A stretch of DNA of 64,000 nucleotides from Pseudomonadota bacterium (GCA_018241685.1 JAFEDJ010000006.1:1-64000), one strand, 5' to 3'. Positions 1 to 7,224 are shown, counted from the first letter of the stretch. The notes: generated by a model not told the origin, from the letters alone. A program made the numbers and translations.

Positions 1-237
1 CTCGAACAGATCCCGCATCTCCTGGGCCAGCATCGAGCACGCCCACAGGTAATTGTCCTGCAGCGTCGGATTCATGCGCCGGAAGGCATCCCCCGCATCG
101 CCATAGGTCATGGCGAGCAAGGACAACAACTGCACCTGTCGGGCGGAAAGCTGATCGACGATGGCCAGCGCATTGGCCTCCTCGGCCAGCCGATAGAACG
201 GCCCCGCCGGGGCGGGGAAACTGAGCGGCGTATTCAT
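1..237 (-). CDS. Hypothetical protein, N-terminal part only
   Basis: The first 79 codons of a leftward gene are visible and the frame is open to the window edge. It starts with ATG at 235-237, preceded by a strong GGAGGGGG ribosome site. The visible part is soluble and helix-prone, with the segment 'QVQLLSLLAMTYGDAGDA' near residue 35. I do not recognise the family, and no membrane segment or signal peptide is seen. The gene reads out of the window, so its length and neighbours are unknown. Confidence 0.6.
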   Translation of the reverse strand, partial: MNTPLSFPAPAGPFYRLAEEANALAIVDQLSARQVQLLSLLAMTYGDAGDAFRRMNPTLQDNYLWACSMLAQEMRDLFE

Positions 238-896
238 CGCAGCCCCCTCCGTGCCTGGCGTGGAAGAGGCAAAGCAATTACGAGGGCATTGCGAATGGAC
301 GCGTGCGAACCGGCGCACGCCAGGGTGGAAACAACCATGGTGCGGACTCCTTGTTGATGGACTGATCCGCCAACCGCTGCTAAACGGGGGGCGGGCCAAA
401 GCAGGGTTAGCAGACCGGCAACAAGGAACCGGCAGGGCCGAAGCCCTCCCCACCCGGCCCGCCATTGATCGTGGACGCACCAAGGGTGTACGGACAAAAA
501 AATAGCCGCGGCGCGGCTGTTGTCCGCCTTGCTGAACAGGCTGCTAAACCCGGTCGCTGTTGTTTCAGCGACGGGCGGGAGTATCGGTCGGGTGTTGCGG
601 GGGCGTCAAGAGACGGTGTTGATGGCATGAATGACGAAATCGTCAAGCTCTCGGACTGTCTGCCAGATTAGAAAATTGTGAACTGCTCCGCTGCGAGGAT
701 GTTCCTGCATGGCCAACAATGGACAATAGTTTTCGGCCAGCAGCGGAGGGTTGCGTCCCGATCCAGATAGCAGCCATTAGGGCAAGGAAGTAGGCTGTTG
801 CTTTTTTTGCTGTTTTAATTTGCGTTTAGCATAGCCTTAAATTTTGAAAAATAACTTGCCGGTCGTGTTGTCCGGCAGAGCTGTCGCCAGAAAAAA
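238..896. other. Intergenic stretch, no supported gene
   Basis: Several short open frames exist on both strands but none has a convincing start site or recognisable protein. The stretch holds a leftward terminator-like hairpin (492-525). From about 780 it becomes AT-rich, leading into the cassette array that begins at 897. No integrase gene or clear attI site was found here. Confidence 0.5.
492..525 (-). terminator. Rho-independent terminator-like hairpin, leftward
   Basis: The inner stem AGCCGC/GCGGCT (504-509 with 513-518) is flanked by a run of seven A on the + strand (496-502), which reads as a T-run after the hairpin on the minus strand. GGACAA (492-497) and TTGTCC (520-525) extend the symmetry outwards. 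No leftward gene ends immediately to its right, so it may be a remnant or a barrier protecting the gene at 1-237. Confidence 0.5.
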
Positions 897-962
897 TTGG
901 GCGTCATTATTCACGCAGCTCATCTTGCCGCCGCTGTCTGCAATATACAAAGGAGTCTACAA

Positions 963-1307
963 GTGAAATACAAAGGTAGCTGTCACTGCGGTCAAGTAGC
1001 CTTCGATGTCGAGGGCGAACTTACGCAGGTAATAGCGTGCAACTGTTCAATTTGTTCAAAGAAGGGCGCGTTTCAGTGGGGCGTTTCACCGACAAATTTT
1101 CACCTACTCACATCTGCGGAAAATGTAGCCACCTACACATTCGGTGGTCAAACCATTAAGCATCGCTTCTGCCCAACCTGCGGGATTCATACATTTGCCG
1201 AAGGTGTCCTCTCTGGCAGGTTAATGGTCATGGTCAACGCCCGTTGTCTTGAAGATGTCGACTTGTCGTCGCTTCCCGTTAAGCAATTCGACGGTCGCTC
1301 GCTGTAG
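963..1307 (+). CDS. GFA/CENP-V family cysteine-rich zinc protein (cassette-borne)
   Basis: This 114-residue protein fits the glutathione-dependent formaldehyde-activating enzyme (GFA)/Mss4-like fold. It has 'GSCHCGQVAF' at the N terminus, 'CNCSICSKKG' around residue 30 and 'RFCPTCGIHTF' around residue 75, which are the family's zinc-binding cysteines in the usual order and spacing. The family includes Gfa, which was proposed to speed glutathione-formaldehyde adduct formation; most members have no tested role. The GTG start at 963 is chosen because AAGGAG (950-955) lies 7 bases upstream and the family begins at this point. The frame is open upstream to 897 without homology. The gene fills cassette 897-1380 and is directly followed by an attC-like site. 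Confidence 0.85.
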   Translation: MKYKGSCHCGQVAFDVEGELTQVIACNCSICSKKGAFQWGVSPTNFHLLTSAENVATYTFGGQTIKHRFCPTCGIHTFAEGVLSGRLMVMVNARCLEDVDLSSLPVKQFDGRSL

Positions 1308-1318
1308 TTCGTCATGAT

Positions 1319-1386
1319 GCCCACCCCTGTAATCCACCGGACCTGTACCCAAAGCGGCGCAGGTCATTGAATTCAGACGTTGAGTA
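1319..1386 (+). other. attC-like recombination site 1
   Basis: The left core GCCCCAC (1319-1325) differs by one base from GCCCAAC. The right core is GTTGAGT (1380-1386). Between them are the imperfect inverted arms CCACCGGACCTG and CAGGTCATTG. The layout and much of the sequence (for example 'CCACCGGACCT') match the clear attC at 2819-2887, so the two look like sister sites. The TTGGGC at 897-902 matches this site's left core and marks the likely start of the same cassette. Confidence 0.6.
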
Positions 1387-1602
1387 ACTGTTTTCCTCGA
1401 ACCTCAGGGGCGGCTCCGGGTCGGCACCTGTCCTTCGATGCCGCAAGCAGGCGGCATCAGGCTGTTGTCGGCCAGGAGCGGTCCTTCAAGAAACTTCTCT
1501 ATAGCTGCCATTTGCCAGAATCTTCTTGCCGTCTGCATGCCGACTTTTTGCTAGTCCGTACTATCATTGAATATGCGGACAGGTGGGTCCGTTGAATAAC
1601 TG
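1381..1602 (+). other. Short cassette-like segment without a supported gene
   Basis: The segment is bounded by G/TTGAGT (1380) and G/TTAGGC (1602). An open frame of 71 codons starts at the TTG on its left edge but has no ribosome site and no recognisable protein, so I do not call it a gene. A perfect hairpin GATGCCGC/GCGGCATC (1438-1445 with 1452-1459) sits inside. I could not find a left core complementary to TTGAGT, so its own attC is degenerate or absent. Confidence 0.35.
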
Positions 1603-1644
1603 TTAGGCTATCTTTGATCGCAATTCACTAAATGGAGAAGTCTT

Positions 1645-1983
1645 TTGAATATTGAAATCAAAACAGTGCCTTGGATTTTTATCCCTTTGGTTGGCCGTGA
1701 TGTGTCACTAATACGCGAATGGATTCATAGACTTGCCCCTACCAAGAAGGACGACGAAGTAATTGCTGAAAATTGCGAATCAATACTTAAGGAGGCGTTT
1801 GAGAAGAATAAACTGGTCTATCGGGAGCAAGATTATGGTGAAGTAAAAATGTTAAAAATTCGCTTATTACTTGGCTCGGATGGTATTTGCATCCCAGAAA
1901 TGTGTTTTGAAGCCCCGCCCCAAGACCTCACGCGTATTGAAGAGCCTTTGCGTCCTTTCATAAAGGACGCCACTCGAAACTAG
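1645..1983 (+). CDS. Hypothetical cassette protein (112 aa)
   Basis: I do not recognise this protein. It is 112 residues, charged, with an early hydrophobic stretch 'TVPWIFIPLVGRDVSLI' and many Lys/Glu residues later. It has no signal peptide and no clear membrane helix. The TTG start at 1645 is supported by GGAGAAG at 1634-1640. It is noticeably AT-rich. It is the first of two genes in cassette 1603-2319, with 24 bases between its stop and the next start. A perfect 9-bp inverted repeat (1950-1958 with 1962-1970) lies inside its 3' end. The pairing of two small genes would fit a toxin-antitoxin or similar module, but nothing in the sequence proves it. Confidence 0.65.
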   Translation: MNIEIKTVPWIFIPLVGRDVSLIREWIHRLAPTKKDDEVIAENCESILKEAFEKNKLVYREQDYGEVKMLKIRLLLGSDGICIPEMCFEAPPQDLTRIEEPLRPFIKDATRN

Positions 1984-2007
1984 AACGTTAAACGAAGGAG
2001 AATTATT

Positions 2008-2217
2008 TTGACATTTGATGAATACAACAGCGCGATTACTCAGATTCATATTCAGTTGCAAAATTTAGCCAACAGAACGGCTAATCAAGCGCTGACAGGC
2101 TGCGCGAACTCTTCTAATCCATCCTTCGTCGAACTCATGCAACGGCATGCACAGCTCACAAAGCTGTCTTCGGAGCTTACTGAACGCATGATTTCTCAAA
2201 TGCAGGGACAGAGTTAG
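2008..2217 (+). CDS. Hypothetical cassette protein (69 aa), second gene of a two-gene cassette
   Basis: A small protein of unknown family, predicted mostly helical. It begins 'MTFDEYNSAITQIHIQLQNL' and ends in a Gln/Met-rich tail. The TTG start at 2008 has an ideal AAGGAG (1995-2000) 7 bases upstream, so translation is well supported. GTTAAAC at 1987-1993 just before it resembles a cassette core, raising the possibility that this cassette arose by fusion of two. However, the left core at 2237 matches the boundary at 1602, not 1987. It probably shares a transcript with the gene at 1645. Confidence 0.6.
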   Translation: MTFDEYNSAITQIHIQLQNLANRTANQALTGCANSSNPSFVELMQRHAQLTKLSSELTERMISQMQGQS

Positions 2218-2236
2218 TGGTTGTTCTGTTTTTGCT

Positions 2237-2325
2237 GCCTAACCCTCGGCGCTCAACCTCGCTCCTTTCAGTCGCTGGACGCTGCGCGATAAAGCCGCGC
2301 AACGTCGGTTAGCGCTACGTTGGGC
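2237..2325 (+). other. attC recombination site 2
   Basis: The left core GCCTAAC (2237-2243) and right core GTTGGGC (2319-2325) fit RYYYAAC...GTTRRRY. Inside, GCGCTCAACC pairs with GGTTAGCGC leaving one unpaired C, the extrahelical-base pattern typical of attC hairpins. GCCTAAC is the exact complement of GTTAGGC at 1602, which fixes the cassette as 1603-2319. Confidence 0.8.
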
Positions 2326-2352
2326 CGCACAAATAAACCAGGGAACGCGCCT

Positions 2353-2805
2353 ATGAAGAACCCGTATGCCACCGATGGAAGATTGCAAAACGTTATCGCG
2401 CTCATCCAAGTTCTTGCCTATTCACCAAAGGCACGTCGCACGGAACAAGGGTTGTTACTTGAATTGAAGCGACCACCAACCGAAACATCTTCGTGGATTG
2501 CATTGGCAAAGGAGCATCCAGAGTTCTTTCGGGTAAGAGAGGAACAGGTCAAGACGACTCATGTGTCCCTAATTGCGCGTAACGCCCAACAGTCCATCGT
2601 CGATGACGATGGCGATTCCGTAAAGCCACTTCTTACAACTGACGTGGCGAATAAACTGATGGAGCTTGCGGTAGAACTCCATGACAAGGAAGCTAGACGG
2701 AAAGACTTCTGGAGAACGGTGGTCATTCCAATTGTGGTGGGCGTTATTGCCGCGACGGCCGCTGTCACATCTGCTGTTATCACAGCGCTTTACCGTCACT
2801 CCTAG
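2353..2805 (+). CDS. Hypothetical cassette protein with a C-terminal membrane helix (150 aa)
   Basis: I cannot name this family. About 120 soluble residues, some of which could form a winged-helix-like region ('LLLELKRPPTETSSWIALAK'), are followed by one C-terminal transmembrane helix ('VVIPIVVGVIAATAAVTSA', about residues 125-143) and a short tail. This tail-anchored layout is seen in some small effector or toxin-type proteins, but that is only an analogy. ATG at 2353 is used; the frame extends back to TTG at 2320, which is the cassette edge itself. It fills cassette 2320-2881. Confidence 0.65.
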   Translation: MKNPYATDGRLQNVIALIQVLAYSPKARRTEQGLLLELKRPPTETSSWIALAKEHPEFFRVREEQVKTTHVSLIARNAQQSIVDDDGDSVKPLLTTDVANKLMELAVELHDKEARRKDFWRTVVIPIVVGVIAATAAVTSAVITALYRHS

Positions 2806-2818
2806 TCACGACCGTGCG

Positions 2819-2887
2819 GCCCAACCCCTCATTCCACCGGACCTTGTGCATAAAGCCGCGCAAGGCCGGTGAATTTAAACGTTCCTG
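2819..2887 (+). other. attC recombination site 3 (end of array)
   Basis: The left core GCCCAAC (2819-2825) is followed by the arms CACCGGACCTTG and CAAGGCCGGTG, which pair except for one extrahelical A, and then by GTT at 2881-2883. The left core is the exact complement of GTTGGGC at 2319. The bases after GTT (CCTG) do not fit RRRY, so the array ends in ordinary chromosomal DNA rather than at an attI copy. Confidence 0.75.
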
Positions 2888-3171
2888 AGCGTCCACTTGC
2901 CCAACAGGCCTAAGTCCGCAAAGGGTCGGTAGCGGGCAGCGAGAGTCGGGGGCTGGCTGCAACACACAACCGGTTGCCCCAGGTTTCCTTCAGTCGTGTC
3001 GTTACTGGGCATTCCACTGCTTGGAAGATATGCAGGAATCCAGTCATGGATCCCCGGCTCTCCTGCCAGGGCGGGTGCATCCCCTTTTGAGGCAGACGTC
3101 GCCAAGCTTTGGTGGGCGCGAGTTGCTAGCACCCGATATGCATTCCTGAGGCACCCGGCGGGCGCCCGTCT
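2888..3171. other. Intergenic stretch right of the cassette array
   Basis: No supported gene. It contains the 15-mer GCCCCAGGTTTCCTT (2976-2990), which recurs exactly at 9975-9989. It also has a segment with 'GGAATCCAG...GGATCCCCGG' that resembles dispersed chromosomal repeats, though I cannot verify copies elsewhere. No clear T-tailed terminator for mltD was seen. Confidence 0.4.
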
Positions 3172-4866
3172 TCAGTGATGCTTTTTGTCCTTGCCGGCGC
3201 TGTCCTTCGCGTCCCTGGACTTGCTGCCACCGTCCTTCTTGTCGGCCTTGTGGCCACCTTCCGCCTTGTTGTCTGCGGACTTGTCCTTCCCGGCGGCTTT
3301 TTCCTTGCCTTGGGATTTTTCGTGGGTGGCTGGCTTCTCCTTGGCGGAGGGCTTGTCCTTGCCGGAGTCCTTTTCCTTTGCAGACGAAGCGGATTTGTCT
3401 CTTGCGGAGGATTTTTCGGAGGCGGCCTTTTCGTCCTGGCTGTCGGCGCCCTTGCCCTTCGCGTGCTTGCCACGCGGGGCTTCCTTTTCCTGCTCCCTGT
3501 CCTTGGCGGACGATACCTCGCCCTTGCCGTGGGCGAACGGCTTGATCGTCGAGCCGCTGACTGCCACCTTGCGCTCGACCACCACCGGCCTGCCGTTGCG
3601 GCCACGTACGACGGTGCGCTGGACGATGAAGCTGGGGGGCTCGACGGCACCGGCCTGGGGCCGGGTCGGCAGCATGTTGGCGAGGGTGATGCGCTCGCCG
3701 TCGCTTTCTGACGGTACGATCAGCGTGTAGCCGGTGCCGATGCGCGCCCGCGGCGACAGGCCATTGACCTGACGCAGGCGGCTGGCCGAGATGCCCAGCC
3801 GGTCGGCGACGCCTTCGAGGGCCTCGCCTTCCTGCAGTTCGTAGGTCTTCCAGCTGGCGCTGGCCGGGTCGTGCTTCTCGAGGTTGCTGAGGAAGACGTC
3901 GACCTTGTTGGCCGGGATGATCAGCGATTGGGTGCCGTTGGTCGGCAGCACCGGGCGCTTGTAGCCGGGGTTGAGGGCGAGGATTTCCTCCACCGGCGTT
4001 TCGGCCAGGCGGGCCGCCGTTGCCAGATCGAGGGGTACGCGGCTCTCGACGGTGGCGAAATAGGGCCGGTTGGGAATCGACGGCAGGGTGATGCCGAAAA
4101 GCTCGGGCTGGGCCACGATGTTCTTCAGCGCCTGCAGCTTGGGCACGTAGTAGCGCGTCTCGCCCGGCATGTTCAGGTACTGGTATTCCGTCGGCTGGCC
4201 GGCGGCCCGGTTCTTGGCCACCGCCCGGCCCACCGCGCCTTCGCCCCAGTTGTAGGAGGCGAGGGCCAGCTGCCAGTCACCGTGCATCTCGTAGATGTAC
4301 TGCAGGTAGTCCAGCGCGGCGTTGGTGGAGGCGATCACGTCGCGCCGCTCGTCCACCCACCAGTTCTGTTCCAGCCGGTAGGTCTTCCCCGTGGACGGCA
4401 CGAACTGCCACAGGCCGGACGCCTGGGCCGAGGACAGGGCCATCGGGTTGAAGGCGCTTTCCACCATCGGCAGCAGGGCCAGTTCGGTGGGCATGCCGCG
4501 GCGTTCGAGTTCCTCGACGATGTAGTAGAGGTAGCGCTGGCCGCGGCTGAAGATCTGGCGCAGGGCGGCAGGGCGGTTGATGTAATAGATCTGCCGGTCG
4601 GTCACCAGGTCGGTGTTGAGGTCCGGCATCGAGAAGCCGCGGCGGATGCGTTCCCACAGGTCGTCGGGCTCCACCGTCAGGTCGATGGTGGGCACCCTGA
4701 CATGCTGATCCCGGATCTCGAAGGTCTGCATCGTGGGTGATGCGCCGTTCACATCGAGCAGCGACGGGGCTTGGGCCAGTTGCTGCGGAGTCTGACCGTT
4801 TTCAACGGCAAGCGAGGGCGCAACCCAGGCTAGAGAAAGGAGCAGCGCGATAACTCTTGGGGACAT
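3172..4866 (-). CDS. mltD: Membrane-bound lytic murein transglycosylase D with a lysine-rich tail
   Basis: Cleaves the beta-1,4 glycosidic bond of peptidoglycan, forming anhydro-muropeptides at the cell envelope. A signal peptide 'MSPRVIALLLSLAWVAPSLA' is followed by the SLT domain. The catalytic Glu is in 'LLPMVESAFNP' near residue 135, and the family motifs 'ASGLWQFVPSTG' and 'LALASYNWGEGAVGRA' follow. Two LysM-like segments come next (about 300-330 and 350-395). The last 110 or so residues are almost only Lys, Asp, Glu, Ser, Ala and Gly, unlike standard MltD. An in-frame TTG at 4890 would add eight residues; neither start has a good ribosome site, and ATG gives the cleaner signal peptide. 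Confidence 0.9.
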   Translation of the reverse strand: MSPRVIALLLSLAWVAPSLAVENGQTPQQLAQAPSLLDVNGASPTMQTFEIRDQHVRVPTIDLTVEPDDLWERIRRGFSMPDLNTDLVTDRQIYYINRPAALRQIFSRGQRYLYYIVEELERRGMPTELALLPMVESAFNPMALSSAQASGLWQFVPSTGKTYRLEQNWWVDERRDVIASTNAALDYLQYIYEMHGDWQLALASYNWGEGAVGRAVAKNRAAGQPTEYQYLNMPGETRYYVPKLQALKNIVAQPELFGITLPSIPNRPYFATVESRVPLDLATAARLAETPVEEILALNPGYKRPVLPTNGTQSLIIPANKVDVFLSNLEKHDPASASWKTYELQEGEALEGVADRLGISASRLRQVNGLSPRARIGTGYTLIVPSESDGERITLANMLPTRPQAGAVEPPSFIVQRTVVRGRNGRPVVVERKVAVSGSTIKPFAHGKGEVSSAKDREQEKEAPRGKHAKGKGADSQDEKAASEKSSARDKSASSAKEKDSGKDKPSAKEKPATHEKSQGKEKAAGKDKSADNKAEGGHKADKKDGGSKSRDAKDSAGKDKKHH

Positions 4867-5079
4867 CAGGATTCGTCGCGCAAAAAACAAAGGCGGGATT
4901 CTATCTGTCGGTGCGTAAGGGGGTCAAACCGCGTGCCGCGCCATTCCGCAACAAATCCTTGCGCTCCGTAGGGTTGGGGGAACGCCATTGCCAGCCCATT
5001 TAGGGCACAATCCGCCTGCAAGGGGCCGTGTCCGGCTCCTTTTCGACTTGATTCCCAACTTACAGTCCGAGAGCGTTCA

Positions 5080-6048
5080 GTGAAAGCGTTGTTGATCGAG
5101 GATACCCTGACCAGTGCGACGCTGGTGTCCCATCAACTGCGCAAGATCGGGATCGAGCCCATCGTCGCGCGCAACGGCGAGAAGGGCATCGAGATGTTCA
5201 AGCAGGAACGTCCGGACCTCGTTCTGCTCGATATCATCATGCCGGGCATGGACGGCTTCGAGGTGGCGCGGCGTATCCGCCAACTGGAGCAGGCCGGAGA
5301 ATGGACGCCGATCCTGTTCCTGACCGCTCGCACCAGCGACGAAGACCTGGAAAAGGGGATTGCCGTCGGCGGTGACGACTACCTGATCAAGCCGGTGTCG
5401 GAAACCGTGCTGGCCGCCAAGGTGAGGGCCATGCAGCGCATCGCGCAGATGCGCTATTCGCTGCTGGTGCTGACCCGCAAGCTGGACGAGGCCAATCAGG
5501 AACTCACCCGCTTGTCGTCCCTCGATGGCCTCACCGCCATCCCGAACCGCCGCCAGTTCGATGACACGCTGCAGTCCGAATGGCGCCGTGCCAGCCGGCA
5601 AGGGCGTCAGCTGGCGCTGCTGTTCTGTGACGTGGATTTCTTCAAGCAGTTCAACGACGGTTACGGGCACCAGGTGGGTGACGAATGCCTGAAGGCGGTG
5701 GCCCGCATCCTGAAAGGCAGCCTGCGCCGCCCGGCCGATCTGGTGGCCCGTTATGGCGGCGAGGAGTTCGCGGTGATCCTGCCGGACACCGACATTGCCG
5801 GTGCGCTGCAGGTTGCCGAAGCCATGCGGTCTTCGGTGGAAGGCCTGGCCATCACCCACCGCTATTCCCGTGCGAACAAGGTGGTGACCATCAGCATCGG
5901 TGCCGCGTCGGTGGTGCCCGGGCGCGGCGACATCAATTCGGCAACGCTGGTCAAGGCGGCCGACGATGCCCTTTACCAGGCCAAGCAGGGTGGGCGGAAT
6001 CGTATCGCCGCGGCGGCGGCCGTCACACTACCGGCGGCTGACGCCTAG
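5080..6048 (+). CDS. Response regulator diguanylate cyclase (REC-GGDEF)
   Basis: This 322-residue protein makes c-di-GMP under phosphorelay control. The REC domain (1-120) has D8, phospho-acceptor D51 ('LVLLDIIMPGMDG'), T82 and K104. The GGDEF domain (about 145-310) carries an intact active site 'GGEEF' (226-230), preceded by 'RPAD' (217-220), the inhibitory RxxD site, so product feedback is expected. This is the PleD/WspR-like single-REC layout. The GTG start at 5080 begins directly at the REC beta-1 strand. No partner kinase is adjacent. Its stop overlaps the stop of convergent gloB within a CTAG tetranucleotide. Confidence 0.93.
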   Translation: MKALLIEDTLTSATLVSHQLRKIGIEPIVARNGEKGIEMFKQERPDLVLLDIIMPGMDGFEVARRIRQLEQAGEWTPILFLTARTSDEDLEKGIAVGGDDYLIKPVSETVLAAKVRAMQRIAQMRYSLLVLTRKLDEANQELTRLSSLDGLTAIPNRRQFDDTLQSEWRRASRQGRQLALLFCDVDFFKQFNDGYGHQVGDECLKAVARILKGSLRRPADLVARYGGEEFAVILPDTDIAGALQVAEAMRSSVEGLAITHRYSRANKVVTISIGAASVVPGRGDINSATLVKAADDALYQAKQGGRNRIAAAAAVTLPAADA

Positions 6049-6806
6049 AAGCGGTTCTTCCATTCGCGGATCGCGGCAAACACCTCGACCGGCGTCGTGA
6101 GGGCGTGGCCGGCTTGGGCTTCGGCCTGGCGGATGACTGCCGGTGCGTCGCTGCGCAGGAAGGGGTTGGTGTCGAACTCGCCGGCCAGCAGGAAAGGAAC
6201 AGTAGGCTGATCTGCTGCACGCAGCGCCTGACTGGTGGCGATGCGTGCGATGACGGCCGTATTGTCCGGCTCGACGGCCGCTGCAAAAGCCAGGTTCGAC
6301 AGCGTGTACTCGTGGGTGCAATAGACCCGCGTGTCGCCCGGCAAGGCGGCCAGCTTGTTGAGGGAAGCGTACATCTGGGCCGGCGTGCCTTCGAAGAGCC
6401 GCCCGCAACCCGCCGCGAACAGCGTGTCGCCGCAGAACAGCACGCCTTCGCCGTAATAACCCACGTGACCGGCAGTGTGGCCCGGAATGTCCAGCACCTT
6501 GAAGCAGGCATCGATGCCCGGCAGGCGGACTTCACCGCCCTCTGCCACCGGATGGCTGATGCCGGCGATGTTCTCCCGCGCCGGCCCATACACCGGCACC
6601 GGCGAAGCGGCGAGCAGCGCCGGCAGGCCGCCGACGTGGTCGGAATGGTGGTGGGTAACGAGGATAGCCTCCAGGCTCAGGCCTTCGTCGGCCAGGTAGC
6701 GGAGCACCGGCTCAGCGTCGCCCGGGTCCACGACGACGGCGTGCCTGTCGTTGCGAAGGACCCAGATATAGTTATCGCGGAACGCGGGAAGAGGGATAAT
6801 CTGCAT
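6045..6806 (-). CDS. gloB: Hydroxyacylglutathione hydrolase (glyoxalase II)
   Basis: Hydrolyses S-D-lactoylglutathione to lactate and glutathione, the second step of methylglyoxal detoxification, in the cytoplasm. The metallo-beta-lactamase signature 'THHHSDHVGG' sits near residue 51, with further metal ligands in 'HTAGHVGYY' and 'CTHEYTLSNL'. The 253-residue length is normal for bacterial GloB. In many proteobacteria gloB is divergent from a small methyltransferase followed by rnhA and dnaQ. Here that order is kept, but an integrase remnant and a toxin-antitoxin pair lie in the divergent gap. Confidence 0.95.
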   Translation of the reverse strand: MQIIPLPAFRDNYIWVLRNDRHAVVVDPGDAEPVLRYLADEGLSLEAILVTHHHSDHVGGLPALLAASPVPVYGPARENIAGISHPVAEGGEVRLPGIDACFKVLDIPGHTAGHVGYYGEGVLFCGDTLFAAGCGRLFEGTPAQMYASLNKLAALPGDTRVYCTHEYTLSNLAFAAAVEPDNTAVIARIATSQALRAADQPTVPFLLAGEFDTNPFLRSDAPAVIRQAEAQAGHALTTPVEVFAAIREWKNRF

Positions 6807-6814
6807 CTGTCTAA

Positions 6815-7129
6815 AGCCTCAAGAGGCGCGTAGTTACTGGGGTTCTGAGTCATCACAGGGTTGGTATGGCCGAGCAGTTTCAGGGGGGCTTGACCCTGCT
6901 CGTCGGTATCCGTTCCTGGCTTGGCCCGCATGTAGTGAATCGTAGCACCCTCTACCTTTGCAACGCTTCTCGCCTCGTCGAAGCATGCTTGAGGGTCTTG
7001 GTTATGGATTTGGCGGGAATGCCATTGCGGGCTTAGTAGAGGATGAACTTCGGAAAGACGAATAGTCGAGGCCGGTGCGCTGCTCATAGCTGTCGTCATT
7101 TGGTTATGTAGTTGAACTGAACTTACCAA
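6815..7129 (-). pseudogene. Remnant of a phage-type tyrosine recombinase (C-terminal fragment)
   Basis: The reverse-strand frame contains 'ATIHYMRAKPGTDTDEQG', resembling the HxLRA(K) box of phage integrases, followed by 'LLGHTNPVMTQ', resembling the LGH box. A Tyr follows about 12 residues later in a disturbed context. Only about the last 100 residues of a 350-400-residue integrase remain, and the frame then runs into the gloB leader without a proper end. The catalytic N-terminal Arg region is missing, so it cannot be active. It suggests past integration beside gloB. Confidence 0.6.
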
Positions 7130-7224
7130 GTGCCGACGGCGGTCCCCAATTGCGGATGGCGCAACTGCGGGGTGGCCTGCATCACAAAGGGGAAAAGTCT
7201 GCTCTTGGTCGCCGCTTGTCTTGC

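Larger units (their letters stand above)
897..2887 (+). mobile_element. Integron gene-cassette array lacking an integrase (CALIN-like)
   Basis: The segment can be divided at integron-type boundaries (G/TTRRRY): a TTGGGC start at 897, GTTGAGT at 1380, GTTAGGC at 1602, GTTGGGC at 2319 and a terminal GTT at 2881. Two attC sites are clear (2237-2325, 2819-2887) and a third is good (1319-1386). Each cassette's left core matches its own left boundary: GCCTAAC (2237) complements GTTAGGC (1602), and GCCCAAC (2819) complements GTTGGGC (2319). That is the expected pairing for circular cassettes. All genes point the same way and are more AT-rich than the flanks. No intI gene or attI site is visible, and the right end abuts GTTCCTG rather than a GTTRRRY core. 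Confidence 0.7.

Noticed and set aside
698..704. GTTCCTG near 698, also present at the right end of the array (2881)
   Set aside because: The same 7-mer at both places would fit an insertion duplication, but integron insertion does not duplicate its target and the flanks differ; treated as chance.
1380..1595. 71-codon frame inside the short cassette-like segment
   Set aside because: It starts on the cassette edge with no ribosome site, and its composition is unlike a protein.
1987..1993. GTTAAAC as a separate cassette boundary
   Set aside because: No matching left core RYYYAAC was found before it, whereas GCCTAAC at 2237 pairs with the boundary at 1602, so it is treated as incidental or vestigial.
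3175..3730. Forward open frames over the 3' part of mltD
   Set aside because: They are translations of the opposite strand of the lysine-rich tail, giving artificial Leu/Phe/Gly-rich proteins.
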